Source of the DNA: Alistipes sp. UBA928
Lineage (GTDB): Bacteria > Bacteroidota > Bacteroidia > Bacteroidales > Rikenellaceae
NCBI GenBank assembly: GCA_002293665.1
Contig: DBDQ01000081.1
Location: 247 to 26,048, forward strand
Direction of reading: 5' to 3'
DNA: 25,802 bases
The translations under genes were made by a program, and so were the position numbers. The notes beneath the pieces are model-generated. The model had not been told where the DNA came from. It saw only the letters and a program-made list of their open reading frames with translations, and made no database searches. Below, in pieces: positions 1 through 7,429 of this stretch (position 1 is the stretch's first letter; the number at the start of each line of letters is the position of its first letter).

Positions 1-669
1 ACCGAGCGGCACGGGTTGTATTTCTCCTCCGGCAAGGAGCAGGTGCGGGAGCATCGGTTGCGCGAGCCGGACAAGACGAAGTATGAGATTTACAACGCGA
101 TTAACACTATCCTACCACGCTGTAAATCGTGGAATGACCTCGAACGCAACCTGTCGCGGCAGGGCATCGGGTTGGAGTTTAAGTACAAGGGTAGCACCGG
201 AATCAAGGAGGGTGTACGCTTCTCAAAGGGGCAGTACACCTTCTCCGGCTCGAAAATCGACCAACGGTTCAGCTACTCGAAACTCAATGCGTACTTCAAC
301 CGGGTGCAGAGACTGGATGCTCCGACGTATTCCGAGCAGTCGAAGGCCAATCTCAAAACGGCGGTCGGCGGCTTCCTCTCCACGCTTGCCAAGTGCTTTC
401 CGTCGGCGGGTTCGGGTAGGAGTGGTGCGGGCGGTGGTAAAATCAACCTCTCGGCTTTTGGCGGCGGCACTCTGCCAATGCCCCCGAACGATTTGGGTAT
501 CGGAATCTCCGCCGCACAACTTCAACGTCAGCCGGACGAGACCCCCGAACAGCACATCGCCTGGATTACCACTCTCATTAATTCCGTCACTGCGGCGATG
601 CTCGCCCACGCCGAGGAACAGAAACGCAAACAGAAAGAACAAGTTAAACCATCTCAAAGAAAATTATAA
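1..669 (+). CDS. Relaxase/mobilization protein, C-terminal part (5' end outside window)
   Basis: The reading frame is open from base 1, so the codon at 16 (TTG) is not a real start; the true start lies upstream. The visible 222 residues begin TERHGLYFSSGKEQV and continue with an EHRLREPDKTKYEIY segment, a SYSKLNAYF segment, a glycine-rich low-complexity stretch and a basic lysine/glutamine-rich tail (EEQKRKQKEQ). From memory, this is how the post-catalytic region of Bacteroidetes MobA/MobP-type relaxases reads; those proteins nick the transfer origin of mobilizable or conjugative elements. The nuclease domain with its tyrosine and histidine triad is not in the window, so activity cannot be judged. 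A small ORF starts 2 bases after the stop codon, suggesting an operon. I infer that the left edge belongs to an integrated mobile element. The family assignment rests on pattern recognition only. Confidence 0.72.
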   Translation, partial: TERHGLYFSSGKEQVREHRLREPDKTKYEIYNAINTILPRCKSWNDLERNLSRQGIGLEFKYKGSTGIKEGVRFSKGQYTFSGSKIDQRFSYSKLNAYFNRVQRLDAPTYSEQSKANLKTAVGGFLSTLAKCFPSAGSGRSGAGGGKINLSAFGGGTLPMPPNDLGIGISAAQLQRQPDETPEQHIAWITTLINSVTAAMLAHAEEQKRKQKEQVKPSQRKL

Positions 670-671
670 CG

Positions 672-740
672 ATGAAAACAGAAAAAACAAACGAGGATTC
701 GATAAGTCTCGACGAGAAAATCGCTCTTATACTCAGATAG
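672..740 (+). CDS. Short ORF after the relaxase, probably the truncated start of a mobile-element gene
   Basis: ATG at 672 lies 2 bases after the relaxase stop and opens 22 codons (MKTEKTNEDS..., ending KIALILR) before TAG at 738-740. The acidic/lysine-rich start followed by an amphipathic DEKIALIL stretch looks like the beginning of a longer helical protein. Just beyond the stop, the opposite strand is clearly glycoside hydrolase sequence, so the natural gene was probably cut by the junction near 740-754 and this stop is fortuitous. I do not recognise the family. It could also be a genuine mini-protein, but the tight coupling to the relaxase and the abrupt change of sequence type favour a truncated gene. 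Confidence 0.4.
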   Translation: MKTEKTNEDSISLDEKIALILR

Positions 741-753
741 TCGTGTCTCTGGC

Positions 754-1529
754 CGAGGTGTCGTAGCGGCGGATCGTGGCCACGAGACGTTTCGAGATCA
801 GGTCGCCCTGCGGCACGTCAGCCCTCTGGGCCACCTCGTTGCCAATGCTCCACATGATAATCGCGGGGTGGTTGCGGTCGCGGCGCACGGAGGCGGCGAG
901 ATCGGCGTCGCAGTATTCGTCGAAATATTGCGAATAGTCGTTACCCCGCTTGGCCTGCTGCCACTGGTCGAAAGTTTCGTGTATCACCAACATCCCCAGC
1001 CTGTCGCACGCACCGAGAAACGCCTCCGACACCTGATTATGGGCACAGCGGACGGCATTGTAGCCGTTGGCCAGCATCAGCTCCACCTTGCGCTGCTCGG
1101 CGCGGTCGAAGGCGGCGGCCCCCAGCAGTCCGTTGTCGTGGTGCAGACAGCCGCCTTTCAGTTTTATGGTCTTGCCGTTGAGTTGAAAACCCCGCTCGGC
1201 CGAGAACGAGATAGTGCGGACGCCGAACGGTTTGCGGCCGTGTTGTTTGCGGAGGCGGCTATGCGGATCGTCGTTCTTCTGCCCTCGGCGCTGCCCGGTG
1301 TGAAAGTGAGCCATGAACTGCCGGTGGGTTCGACAAAATGTGCGCTCCACGGGAAGTTGCACTCCACATCGAGGGTGTTCTCCCCGCCGGCGCTGTCGAA
1401 ATGGATGGATGTTTTCGAGAACGCCATTTGCAGCGGCTGCGGTCGTGGCTGAGGTTGCGGTTGTGGCTGCGGCCCGCTTTGCGAACAGCCGACAAGGAAA
1501 ATCAACGCAATAAAGATGAGCTTTTTCAT
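754..1529 (-). pseudogene. Broken BACON-lipoprotein / GH2 glycoside hydrolase remnant
   Basis: On the minus strand, ATG at 1529 starts a lipoprotein: MKKLIFIALIFLVGC (lipobox LVGC), then a Pro-Gln repeat linker (about 1431-1476), then a BACON carbohydrate-associated domain recognisable from FDSAGGENT, W at the strand end, SSWLTFTPGS and a closing ANNTAANRSA. Near 1220-1245 the sequence switches, in another frame, to a family 2 glycoside hydrolase: PFGVRTISF, then GFQLNGK, LKGGCLHHDNG, NAVRCAHN, and NHPAIIMWSIGNE with the acid/base Glu of the GNE motif. The beta-sandwich domains normally preceding this barrel are missing. Homology stops at RRYDTS (about 754), before the catalytic nucleophile. 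The remnant therefore has an out-of-frame internal junction and a lost 3' end, and cannot encode an active enzyme. The BACON and GH2 parts could come from one gene (internal deletion) or from two genes. Confidence 0.82.
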
Positions 1530-1535
1530 AACAGT

Positions 1536-1580
1536 AGTTACCCCCGCTAATGGCACGAGGCGACATTAGCGGGGGCAACT
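1536..1580 (-). other. 17-bp inverted repeat between GH95 and the broken lipoprotein gene
   Basis: Arms at 1536-1552 and 1564-1580 pair over 17 positions around an 11-base loop. In minus-strand RNA the single imperfect position is a G-U wobble; in plus-strand RNA it is an A-C mismatch, so the minus-strand transcript is the more likely functional form. It sits 33 bases after the GH95 stop and ends 6 bases before the lipoprotein ATG. No T tract follows it on the minus strand, whereas TTTT follows on the plus strand (1581-1584). It may be a terminator or processing hairpin after GH95, or a structure hiding the lipoprotein start. The structure is certain; the role is not. Confidence 0.6.
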
Positions 1581-1612
1581 TTTTGCCATGCCTGCTCCTG
1601 TGACAGGGGGCG

Positions 1613-4000
1613 TCAGAAGCTGAGTTTCAGTGTTTTGCCGGGTTCGACGGTGGCCTCCTGTACCGTGCCACCGGCGCGGACGAGGATCGTGCCTCCGCGG
1701 GCGCCCGATATTTCAGCCGATGTGAGGCGGCCTCCCGACCAGTTCATGTTCACTTCGTAGCCGCCTCTTGCGCGCAGTCCGGTGACCGAGCCTTCGGGCC
1801 AGGTGGCCGGAAGTGCGGGCAGGAGGCTGATCTCGCCTGCATGGCTCTGGATGAGCGCCTCGGCGATACCCCCGGTGTTTCCGGCGGTGGCGTCTATCTG
1901 ATTGTAACGGTTGTTATTGTAGAGGTTGTTGGCAACGCTGATCGAGTAGTCGGTGATGAATTTGGCGACCATGTCGCTACGTTCGAGCCTTGCCCACATC
2001 GCCAGGTCCCAGCGCGTTTGCCAACTGCTGCCGCCCGAGGGGCGCCCTTCGAGGAATTTGGCCTGTGCGGCGACGAGATCCCTGTCGCTATCCCTGTGCA
2101 GCAGCATGGAGTTGCCGGGGAAGAAGGGGTAGTTGGTCGACATGTTGTGTCCTTCGGGGCCGCTGTCGAAGTCGTATATCCACTCCTGGATCGTCCCGCG
2201 GCGGTTGATCTTGTAGGGAGGCAGTTTGGTGAGTTGGTCGGCGAGTCGTGCCGCGAAGTCGGAGTCGATGCCGAGAATCTTCGTCGACTCGATGACATAC
2301 CCGAACAGGTCGTGGATGATGGCGATGTCCATCGTCGGGGCGGGGGAGACCCAGGCGTGTTTGTCGCCCGGGGTGTCGATCGTGCCGTAGAGGAAGCCGT
2401 GCTCGGGCGACATCGAGAAGGGCGTCACCAGATAACCGGTGGCAGGGTGGTGGGTGAGGAGGTTCGACAGGAACTGCGCCGCGCCTTTCATCACGGGGTA
2501 ATATTTTTTCAGGAATTCGATATCCTGTCCGTATTCGTAGTGCTCCCAGATGTGGCGAGTGAGCCAGGCGCCCCCCACGGGCCACATGCCGTAGCGTGCC
2601 GCGTCGACGGGAGCGGTGCTTTTCCACACGTCGAGGTTGTGGTGGACGACCCATCCCTCGTCGATGCCGTAGTAGACTTTGGCGGTCTTGGCTCCGGGGC
2701 CCGATGCCTCTTCGATCAGGTCGAACAGCGGCTGGGTGGTTTCGGCGAGGTTGGTGGCCTCGGCCATCCAGTAGTTCATTTGGACGTTGATGTTGGTAGT
2801 CCATTTACTGCCCCAGGGCGGGAGCAGCTCCTCGTTCCAGATGCCTTGCAGGTTGGAGGCCTGACCGCCGGTGCGGCTGGCCGAGGCGAGGGTATAGCGG
2901 CCGAACTGGAATATGAGTGCTTCGAGGTTGGGGTCTGCGGTGCCCGATCTCATGGCGGCGAGGCGCTTGTCGGTCGGGGTGTTGTTCATGGCGGGGTCGC
3001 CCACGGTGAGGTGGACTCTGGTCATGAGGTTTGAGAAGTCGTCGACGTGCGCCTTTTTGAGCGTGTCGAAACTTTTTGTTCTCGCGGCGGCCATCACGCC
3101 CTCGTTCTTTGCGGCGGGATTGCCCGATATGTCTTTATGAGTGACGTAGCTCGTGGTTGCGGTCAGCAGCATGGTGACCGAGTTGGCCCCCGTGATGTCG
3201 AGCCGGCCGTTCGAGGCGTTCGACTGGCCGCCGTCGACGGTGGTTTCGAGGAGTGTCTGGAACCTCAATCCTTCGCCCTCCATCCGGGCGATAAGCCCGC
3301 TCAGTTGGTTGGGCGGAGCGTCGGGCCTTGTCCACACGCCTTCGAGGGCGATCCTGCCCGGCGTGGCGTCGACTTTCCTTGCAAAAACGCTCTTCAGTTC
3401 GGCCTGCATGTCGAGTGCTCCGGGTTTGTCGGCGGTGACGCGCACCACCATCACTTTATCGGGATAGGAGACGAACACTTCGCGGCGGAAGGTGACGCCG
3501 CCCGAGGTGTAGGTGACGGTCGTGATGCCGGTCTCCATGTCGAGATCGCGGCGGTAGTTTTCGACAGCTCCGCTCACTCCGGGAAAGTAGAGCATCAGAT
3601 CGCCCAGCGGTTGGAAAGCCTGTTCGGAGTTGGGCCTGCCGTAGAAGTTGGCGTTGATGTAGGAGTCCATCTCCTGGTAATTACCGGCCCAGATCTGCTC
3701 CTTGATGTACTCGAAGTGGGTGCCGGCGTCGGCCACGTCGCGATCCTGCGGCCGTCCCGACCAAAAGGTGGTTTCGTTGAGGGCGATGCGTTCGGCGGCG
3801 GTTTTGCCGAATACCATTCCGCCGATGAGGCCGTTGCCGACAGGTAGTCCGTCGAGCCACGCCTCGCCAGGCTGTTCGTACCATATCACCATGTCTCCGC
3901 GAAGTGAGCTGGCGTTTGGGCCGCCACAGGCGGAGATGGCGAACGAGACGAATGCGACGAGCATGGCGCCGCTCCGAAGAGTGTTCTTTTGGGTTTTCAT
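1613..4000 (-). CDS. GH95 exo-glycosidase lipoprotein (alpha-L-fucosidase or alpha-L-galactosidase)
   Basis: 795 residues, full length for GH95. The N-terminus is a lipoprotein signal with lipobox ISAC (Cys25), so the enzyme should be membrane-anchored in the periplasm or at the cell surface. An N-terminal beta-sandwich (about 35-290) starts with WLDGLPVGNG and the LNETTFWSG motif. The (alpha/alpha)6 catalytic part (about 310-715) carries NLQGIWN (383-389) and NINVQMNYW (403-411), whose two Asn match the water-activating pair of Bifidobacterium AfcA. SMSPEH holds a probable general acid (Glu533), and QID holds a probable base (Asp703). A beta domain ends the protein. The residue two before the first catalytic Asn is Thr (401), where classical fucosidases have His; this may indicate L-galactose preference. 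The usual QIDGNFG reads QIDATAGNTGG, so the active-site floor is divergent. It is transcribed divergently from SusC pair 1. Confidence 0.92.
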   Translation of the reverse strand: MKTQKNTLRSGAMLVAFVSFAISACGGPNASSLRGDMVIWYEQPGEAWLDGLPVGNGLIGGMVFGKTAAERIALNETTFWSGRPQDRDVADAGTHFEYIKEQIWAGNYQEMDSYINANFYGRPNSEQAFQPLGDLMLYFPGVSGAVENYRRDLDMETGITTVTYTSGGVTFRREVFVSYPDKVMVVRVTADKPGALDMQAELKSVFARKVDATPGRIALEGVWTRPDAPPNQLSGLIARMEGEGLRFQTLLETTVDGGQSNASNGRLDITGANSVTMLLTATTSYVTHKDISGNPAAKNEGVMAAARTKSFDTLKKAHVDDFSNLMTRVHLTVGDPAMNNTPTDKRLAAMRSGTADPNLEALIFQFGRYTLASASRTGGQASNLQGIWNEELLPPWGSKWTTNINVQMNYWMAEATNLAETTQPLFDLIEEASGPGAKTAKVYYGIDEGWVVHHNLDVWKSTAPVDAARYGMWPVGGAWLTRHIWEHYEYGQDIEFLKKYYPVMKGAAQFLSNLLTHHPATGYLVTPFSMSPEHGFLYGTIDTPGDKHAWVSPAPTMDIAIIHDLFGYVIESTKILGIDSDFAARLADQLTKLPPYKINRRGTIQEWIYDFDSGPEGHNMSTNYPFFPGNSMLLHRDSDRDLVAAQAKFLEGRPSGGSSWQTRWDLAMWARLERSDMVAKFITDYSISVANNLYNNNRYNQIDATAGNTGGIAEALIQSHAGEISLLPALPATWPEGSVTGLRARGGYEVNMNWSGGRLTSAEISGARGGTILVRAGGTVQEATVEPGKTLKLSF

Positions 4001-4032
4001 AAGGCGAGTAATTTACAATTAACTGTACGCTA

Positions 4033-4040
4033 CAAAGTTA
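4033..4040 (-). promoter_or_regulatory. Candidate -7 promoter element for GH95
   Basis: On the minus strand the bases read TAACTTTG, an exact match to the Bacteroidetes -7 consensus TAnnTTTG, 33 bases before the GH95 ATG. This predicts a short leader. I see no convincing -33 TTTG box. It is a consensus match only. Confidence 0.5.
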
Positions 4041-4128
4041 CGCGAAATATTTTCAGGGCAGATTTCTATATTTCGATAATGAATAACACTATATCGACAC
4101 GGGGAGTACGAATAATTACCCAAAGCCG

Positions 4129-4136
4129 TAGTTTTG
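4129..4136 (+). promoter_or_regulatory. Candidate -7 promoter element for SusC/SusD pair 1
   Basis: The bases read TAGTTTTG, an exact TAnnTTTG match on the plus strand, about 150 bases before the SusC ATG at 4290. A transcript from here would carry a leader of roughly 145 bases. No clear -33 box is visible. The 289-base divergent region 4001-4289 is otherwise AT-rich and I see no credible gene in it. Confidence 0.4.
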
Positions 4137-4289
4137 CTCCTGACTCCGAATGATGGCGGTGTGCAACATCCGTGTCGGTTCGAAATTTTAGATACCGTTC
4201 CACCTGAAACTATCGAAAATGTAAAGCCTGTGAAATTGGACAAGACCCTAATTTTTTCCCTAAATCTATAATAATTAACTCAACAACTA

Positions 4290-7200
4290 ATGAGAAATTC
4301 TACTTTTTTGAAGTTATTCCTCGTTGTCGTGTCGCTGTCGCTGGCCATACCGGGAGCGCACGCACAGGATTTGACAGTAGCCGGTACCGTCAAGGACGGT
4401 AACGGAGCGCCCGTTTCGGGGGTGCTGATCACGGTGGAGAACTCCCCGGCCGGAACCATCAGCGACTCCCAGGGTAATTTTTCGATCAGGGCGCCGCGCG
4501 ACGGACGACTGACCGCGTCGTTCCTCGGTTACCTGGATCAGACGGTGGCCGTCGAGGGGCGTACACGGATCGACATCGTGCTCGCGGAGTCGACCGAGCA
4601 GATCGAAGATGTTATCGTGGTGGGTTACGGTACCGCGCGCAAGGCAACTCTGACGGGATCGGTGGTGAACGTAGCCGGCGAGGAGATCGTTAAGAGCCCC
4701 GCGGCCAATATCTCCACGTCACTGGCAGGTAAACTACCGGGCCTGATCGTCAACCAGCGTTCGGGACAGCCGGGTAACGACGACCCGGACATCTACATTC
4801 GCGGTTCGGCGTCGTTCAACACCGGCGATAACAACCGGGCCAACCGTCCGCTGATCATAATCGACGGAGTGGAACGCGACCACATGGGCCGCCTCAACCC
4901 CGAGGACATCGAGAGCTTCTCGGTGCTGAAAGACGCCTCGGCCGCCATCTACGGTGCGCGTGCAGCCAACGGTGTGATCCTGATCACGACCAAGAAAGGT
5001 ACCGTGGGCAAGGCTACGTTCAGTTTCACCCACAATACCTCGTTCGCCCGGCCGACCGTTATCCCCGACATGTTGAGTTCGGCGGAGTTTGCCCAGATTA
5101 CCAACGAGGCGTTCTGGGAAAGTGCGAGACGCCCGACGGCAAGTCCGAACACGGCGTCCGATACTTTTACTCCCTACTACTCGGCCGAAATGATCAAGAA
5201 GTACGCCGACGGTTCCGACCCCATTCTCTATCCCAATACCGACTGGGCTGCAACTATAATGAAACCCTACGCAATGCAGAGCCGCACCAGCATTCAGGCG
5301 AACGGCGGTTCGGAGAGCGTTCGTTACCTCTTCTCCTATGCCTTCCAACACCAGGGATCGGCGTTCCACGGCAACCCCTCGAAGTACGATCAGCACAACG
5401 CCCGCGTGAGCGTCACCGCCGATCTTAACAGGTACCTCACCCTCGGAGCCAACATTAATGCCATCATCGGCGATCAGACCACTCCGAGTGTTACCAACGT
5501 GATCGACGTCTTCAACAACGTACTCAACGTAGACCCCACACTCGTGGCGCGCTATCCCAACGGGTTGATCGCTCCGGGCCGTCTGAGGCAGAACCCGCTG
5601 CTGTTTGCCGACCGCGGGTTCGAAAAGACATCGAACGTGCCCATCTTCTCGACCTTTACCGCGACGTTTAAAATTCCAGGAGTGGAAGGGCTCAAGGTCG
5701 AAGGGTCGTTCAACTACGACGTCCGCAATCAGTTCCGCAAACGTTGGGATAAACCCTACTACTATTACGAGTACAACACGGTGACCCAGGATTACGACCG
5801 CAAACAGGGCGGCCCATCATCCATCGAGCTGCGCGACACTTACAGCAAGTGGACGACTATGATGTACAACGTGCGTCTGATGTACGACCGCACCTTCAAC
5901 ATGAAACACAACGTGAGCGCGATGATCGGTATGGAGCAGCAGAAGAACAAGGATTCGAATGCCAACGCCTTCCGCAAGAACTTCCTCAGCTCACTCCTGC
6001 CCGAGATCAATGTGGGCAGCACCTCCGCCGAGGATAAGGACAACGGCGGGGCGTCGGGTATGTCGGCGCGCGACACCTACTTCGGCCGTTTCAACTACAA
6101 CTACAGCCAGAAGTATCTTGCCGAGGTGATCTTCCGCTACGACGGTTCGGCCAACTTCATGCAGGGCAAACGTTATGGTTTCTTTCCGGCAGTGTCGCTC
6201 GGTTGGCGCATCTCCGAAGAGCCGTTCATGGCGAGTGCCCGCGACGTTCTGGAACAGTTGAAAGTGAGGGCTTCCGTAGGACAGGTGGGTAACGACCGCA
6301 TAAGTTCTTTCCAGTATCTGCAGTCGTACTACTTCGAGAACAACTACGTCTTCGGCAGCAGTGTGTCGCCTTCGATCTTTGCCGGTACGCCGCCCAACGT
6401 CAACGTCACCTGGGAGGTGAGTACGAAATATGACATCGGTGTCGACGCTTCGCTGTGGAAAGGGCTGTTAGGAGTCGAATTGACCTACTTCCGCGAAAAT
6501 CGCTCCAACATTCTCGCTACCCGCGGTCTTCAGATCTCGCAGGTAGTAGGTTTCACCGGACAGAACAACAACAGAGCCAACCTGCCCAACGAGAATATCG
6601 GTAAGACGATGAATCAGGGTTTCGAGATCGTCATCAACCATCGCAACAGGGTGAACCAGGATTTCAGCTACGACATCTCGGCCAACATGTCCTACGCCAA
6701 GAACAAAGTGGTCTACATGGCAGAACAGCCTGGTACATACGAATGGAGAGACCAGACGGGGCGTCCCATCGGTGCAGACCTCTACTACAAGGCCGACGGT
6801 ATCTATAACGATCAGGCCGAGATCGACGCCTATCTGCGGAAGGACGGTCAGAACTACAACAACGTCAGACCCGGCGACATCAAGGTCGTCGACCTGAACG
6901 GCGACGGACAGATCAACTCCGACGACCAGTACCGTTTCGGTTTCACGGCCACTCCGCGCGCGGTGTTCGGTCTGAATACCTACTTCCAGTACAAGTCTCT
7001 CGACCTGACCATCGCATTCCAAGGCCAGGCGGGCGCATACAACTACGACGGCGACTTTACGATCCTGGGTAACTCCGCCCGTGACAACTCCTACAGGGCA
7101 AGGGCAAAAGATCACTGGACTGTGGACAACACCGACGGAACAATGCCCCGCGCCGAAGCGTGGCAGCCCGGTAACACCACTTTCTACATGCACGACGCGA

Positions 7201-7415
7201 CTTTCATCAGACTTAAGAACGCCGAGTTGGGCTATTCGTTACCCGAACGTTGGGTTTCGAAGGTGGGTATGACCAACCTGCGCATCTATGTGAGCGGATT
7301 CAACCTGCTGACCTGGGCCAAGGAGATCAAATGGAGCGATCCGGAACTCAGCGGCCGAAGCCTCTACTACGGGCAGCAGCGCGTGATCAATCTGGGCGTG
7401 AATGTTAAATTCTAA
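4290..7415 (+). CDS. SusC/RagA-family TonB-dependent outer-membrane transporter (pair 1)
   Basis: 1041 residues. The signal peptide ends at AHA-Q (about 25). A carboxypeptidase-regulatory-like beta domain follows (about 28-100). The TonB-box region EDVIVVGYGT (106-115) is the usual SusC signature. The plug (about 120-238) contains LPGLIV, IYIRGSAS, LIIIDGVERD and the strongly conserved SVLKDASAAIYGARAANGV. The rest is the 22-strand barrel, with a calcium-loop-like VDLNGDGQINSDD near residue 866 and the final aromatic INLGVNVKF typical of outer-membrane barrels. There is no STN domain, so this transporter should not signal to an ECF/FecR pair. The partner SusD starts 14 bases downstream in one operon. 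It imports glycan fragments across the outer membrane using TonB energy; the substrate cannot be read from sequence. The divergent GH95 gene is the nearest enzyme. Confidence 0.97.
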   Translation: MRNSTFLKLFLVVVSLSLAIPGAHAQDLTVAGTVKDGNGAPVSGVLITVENSPAGTISDSQGNFSIRAPRDGRLTASFLGYLDQTVAVEGRTRIDIVLAESTEQIEDVIVVGYGTARKATLTGSVVNVAGEEIVKSPAANISTSLAGKLPGLIVNQRSGQPGNDDPDIYIRGSASFNTGDNNRANRPLIIIDGVERDHMGRLNPEDIESFSVLKDASAAIYGARAANGVILITTKKGTVGKATFSFTHNTSFARPTVIPDMLSSAEFAQITNEAFWESARRPTASPNTASDTFTPYYSAEMIKKYADGSDPILYPNTDWAATIMKPYAMQSRTSIQANGGSESVRYLFSYAFQHQGSAFHGNPSKYDQHNARVSVTADLNRYLTLGANINAIIGDQTTPSVTNVIDVFNNVLNVDPTLVARYPNGLIAPGRLRQNPLLFADRGFEKTSNVPIFSTFTATFKIPGVEGLKVEGSFNYDVRNQFRKRWDKPYYYYEYNTVTQDYDRKQGGPSSIELRDTYSKWTTMMYNVRLMYDRTFNMKHNVSAMIGMEQQKNKDSNANAFRKNFLSSLLPEINVGSTSAEDKDNGGASGMSARDTYFGRFNYNYSQKYLAEVIFRYDGSANFMQGKRYGFFPAVSLGWRISEEPFMASARDVLEQLKVRASVGQVGNDRISSFQYLQSYYFENNYVFGSSVSPSIFAGTPPNVNVTWEVSTKYDIGVDASLWKGLLGVELTYFRENRSNILATRGLQISQVVGFTGQNNNRANLPNENIGKTMNQGFEIVINHRNRVNQDFSYDISANMSYAKNKVVYMAEQPGTYEWRDQTGRPIGADLYYKADGIYNDQAEIDAYLRKDGQNYNNVRPGDIKVVDLNGDGQINSDDQYRFGFTATPRAVFGLNTYFQYKSLDLTIAFQGQAGAYNYDGDFTILGNSARDNSYRARAKDHWTVDNTDGTMPRAEAWQPGNTTFYMHDATFIRLKNAELGYSLPERWVSKVGMTNLRIYVSGFNLLTWAKEIKWSDPELSGRSLYYGQQRVINLGVNVKF

Positions 7416-7429
7416 AAACTCGATCAAAG

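Noticed and set aside
1..740. Complete integrative element or insertion sequence
   Set aside because: No integrase, transposase or terminal inverted repeat is in the window; only a relaxase tail is visible.
1841..3034. 397-codon plus-strand open frame opposite GH95
   Set aside because: It lies opposite catalytic GH95 motifs and its translation is low-complexity Val/Gly/Asp-rich.
4019..4243. 74-codon minus-strand ORF in the GH95/SusC1 divergent region
   Set aside because: AT-rich, no motifs, and it covers the promoter candidates.
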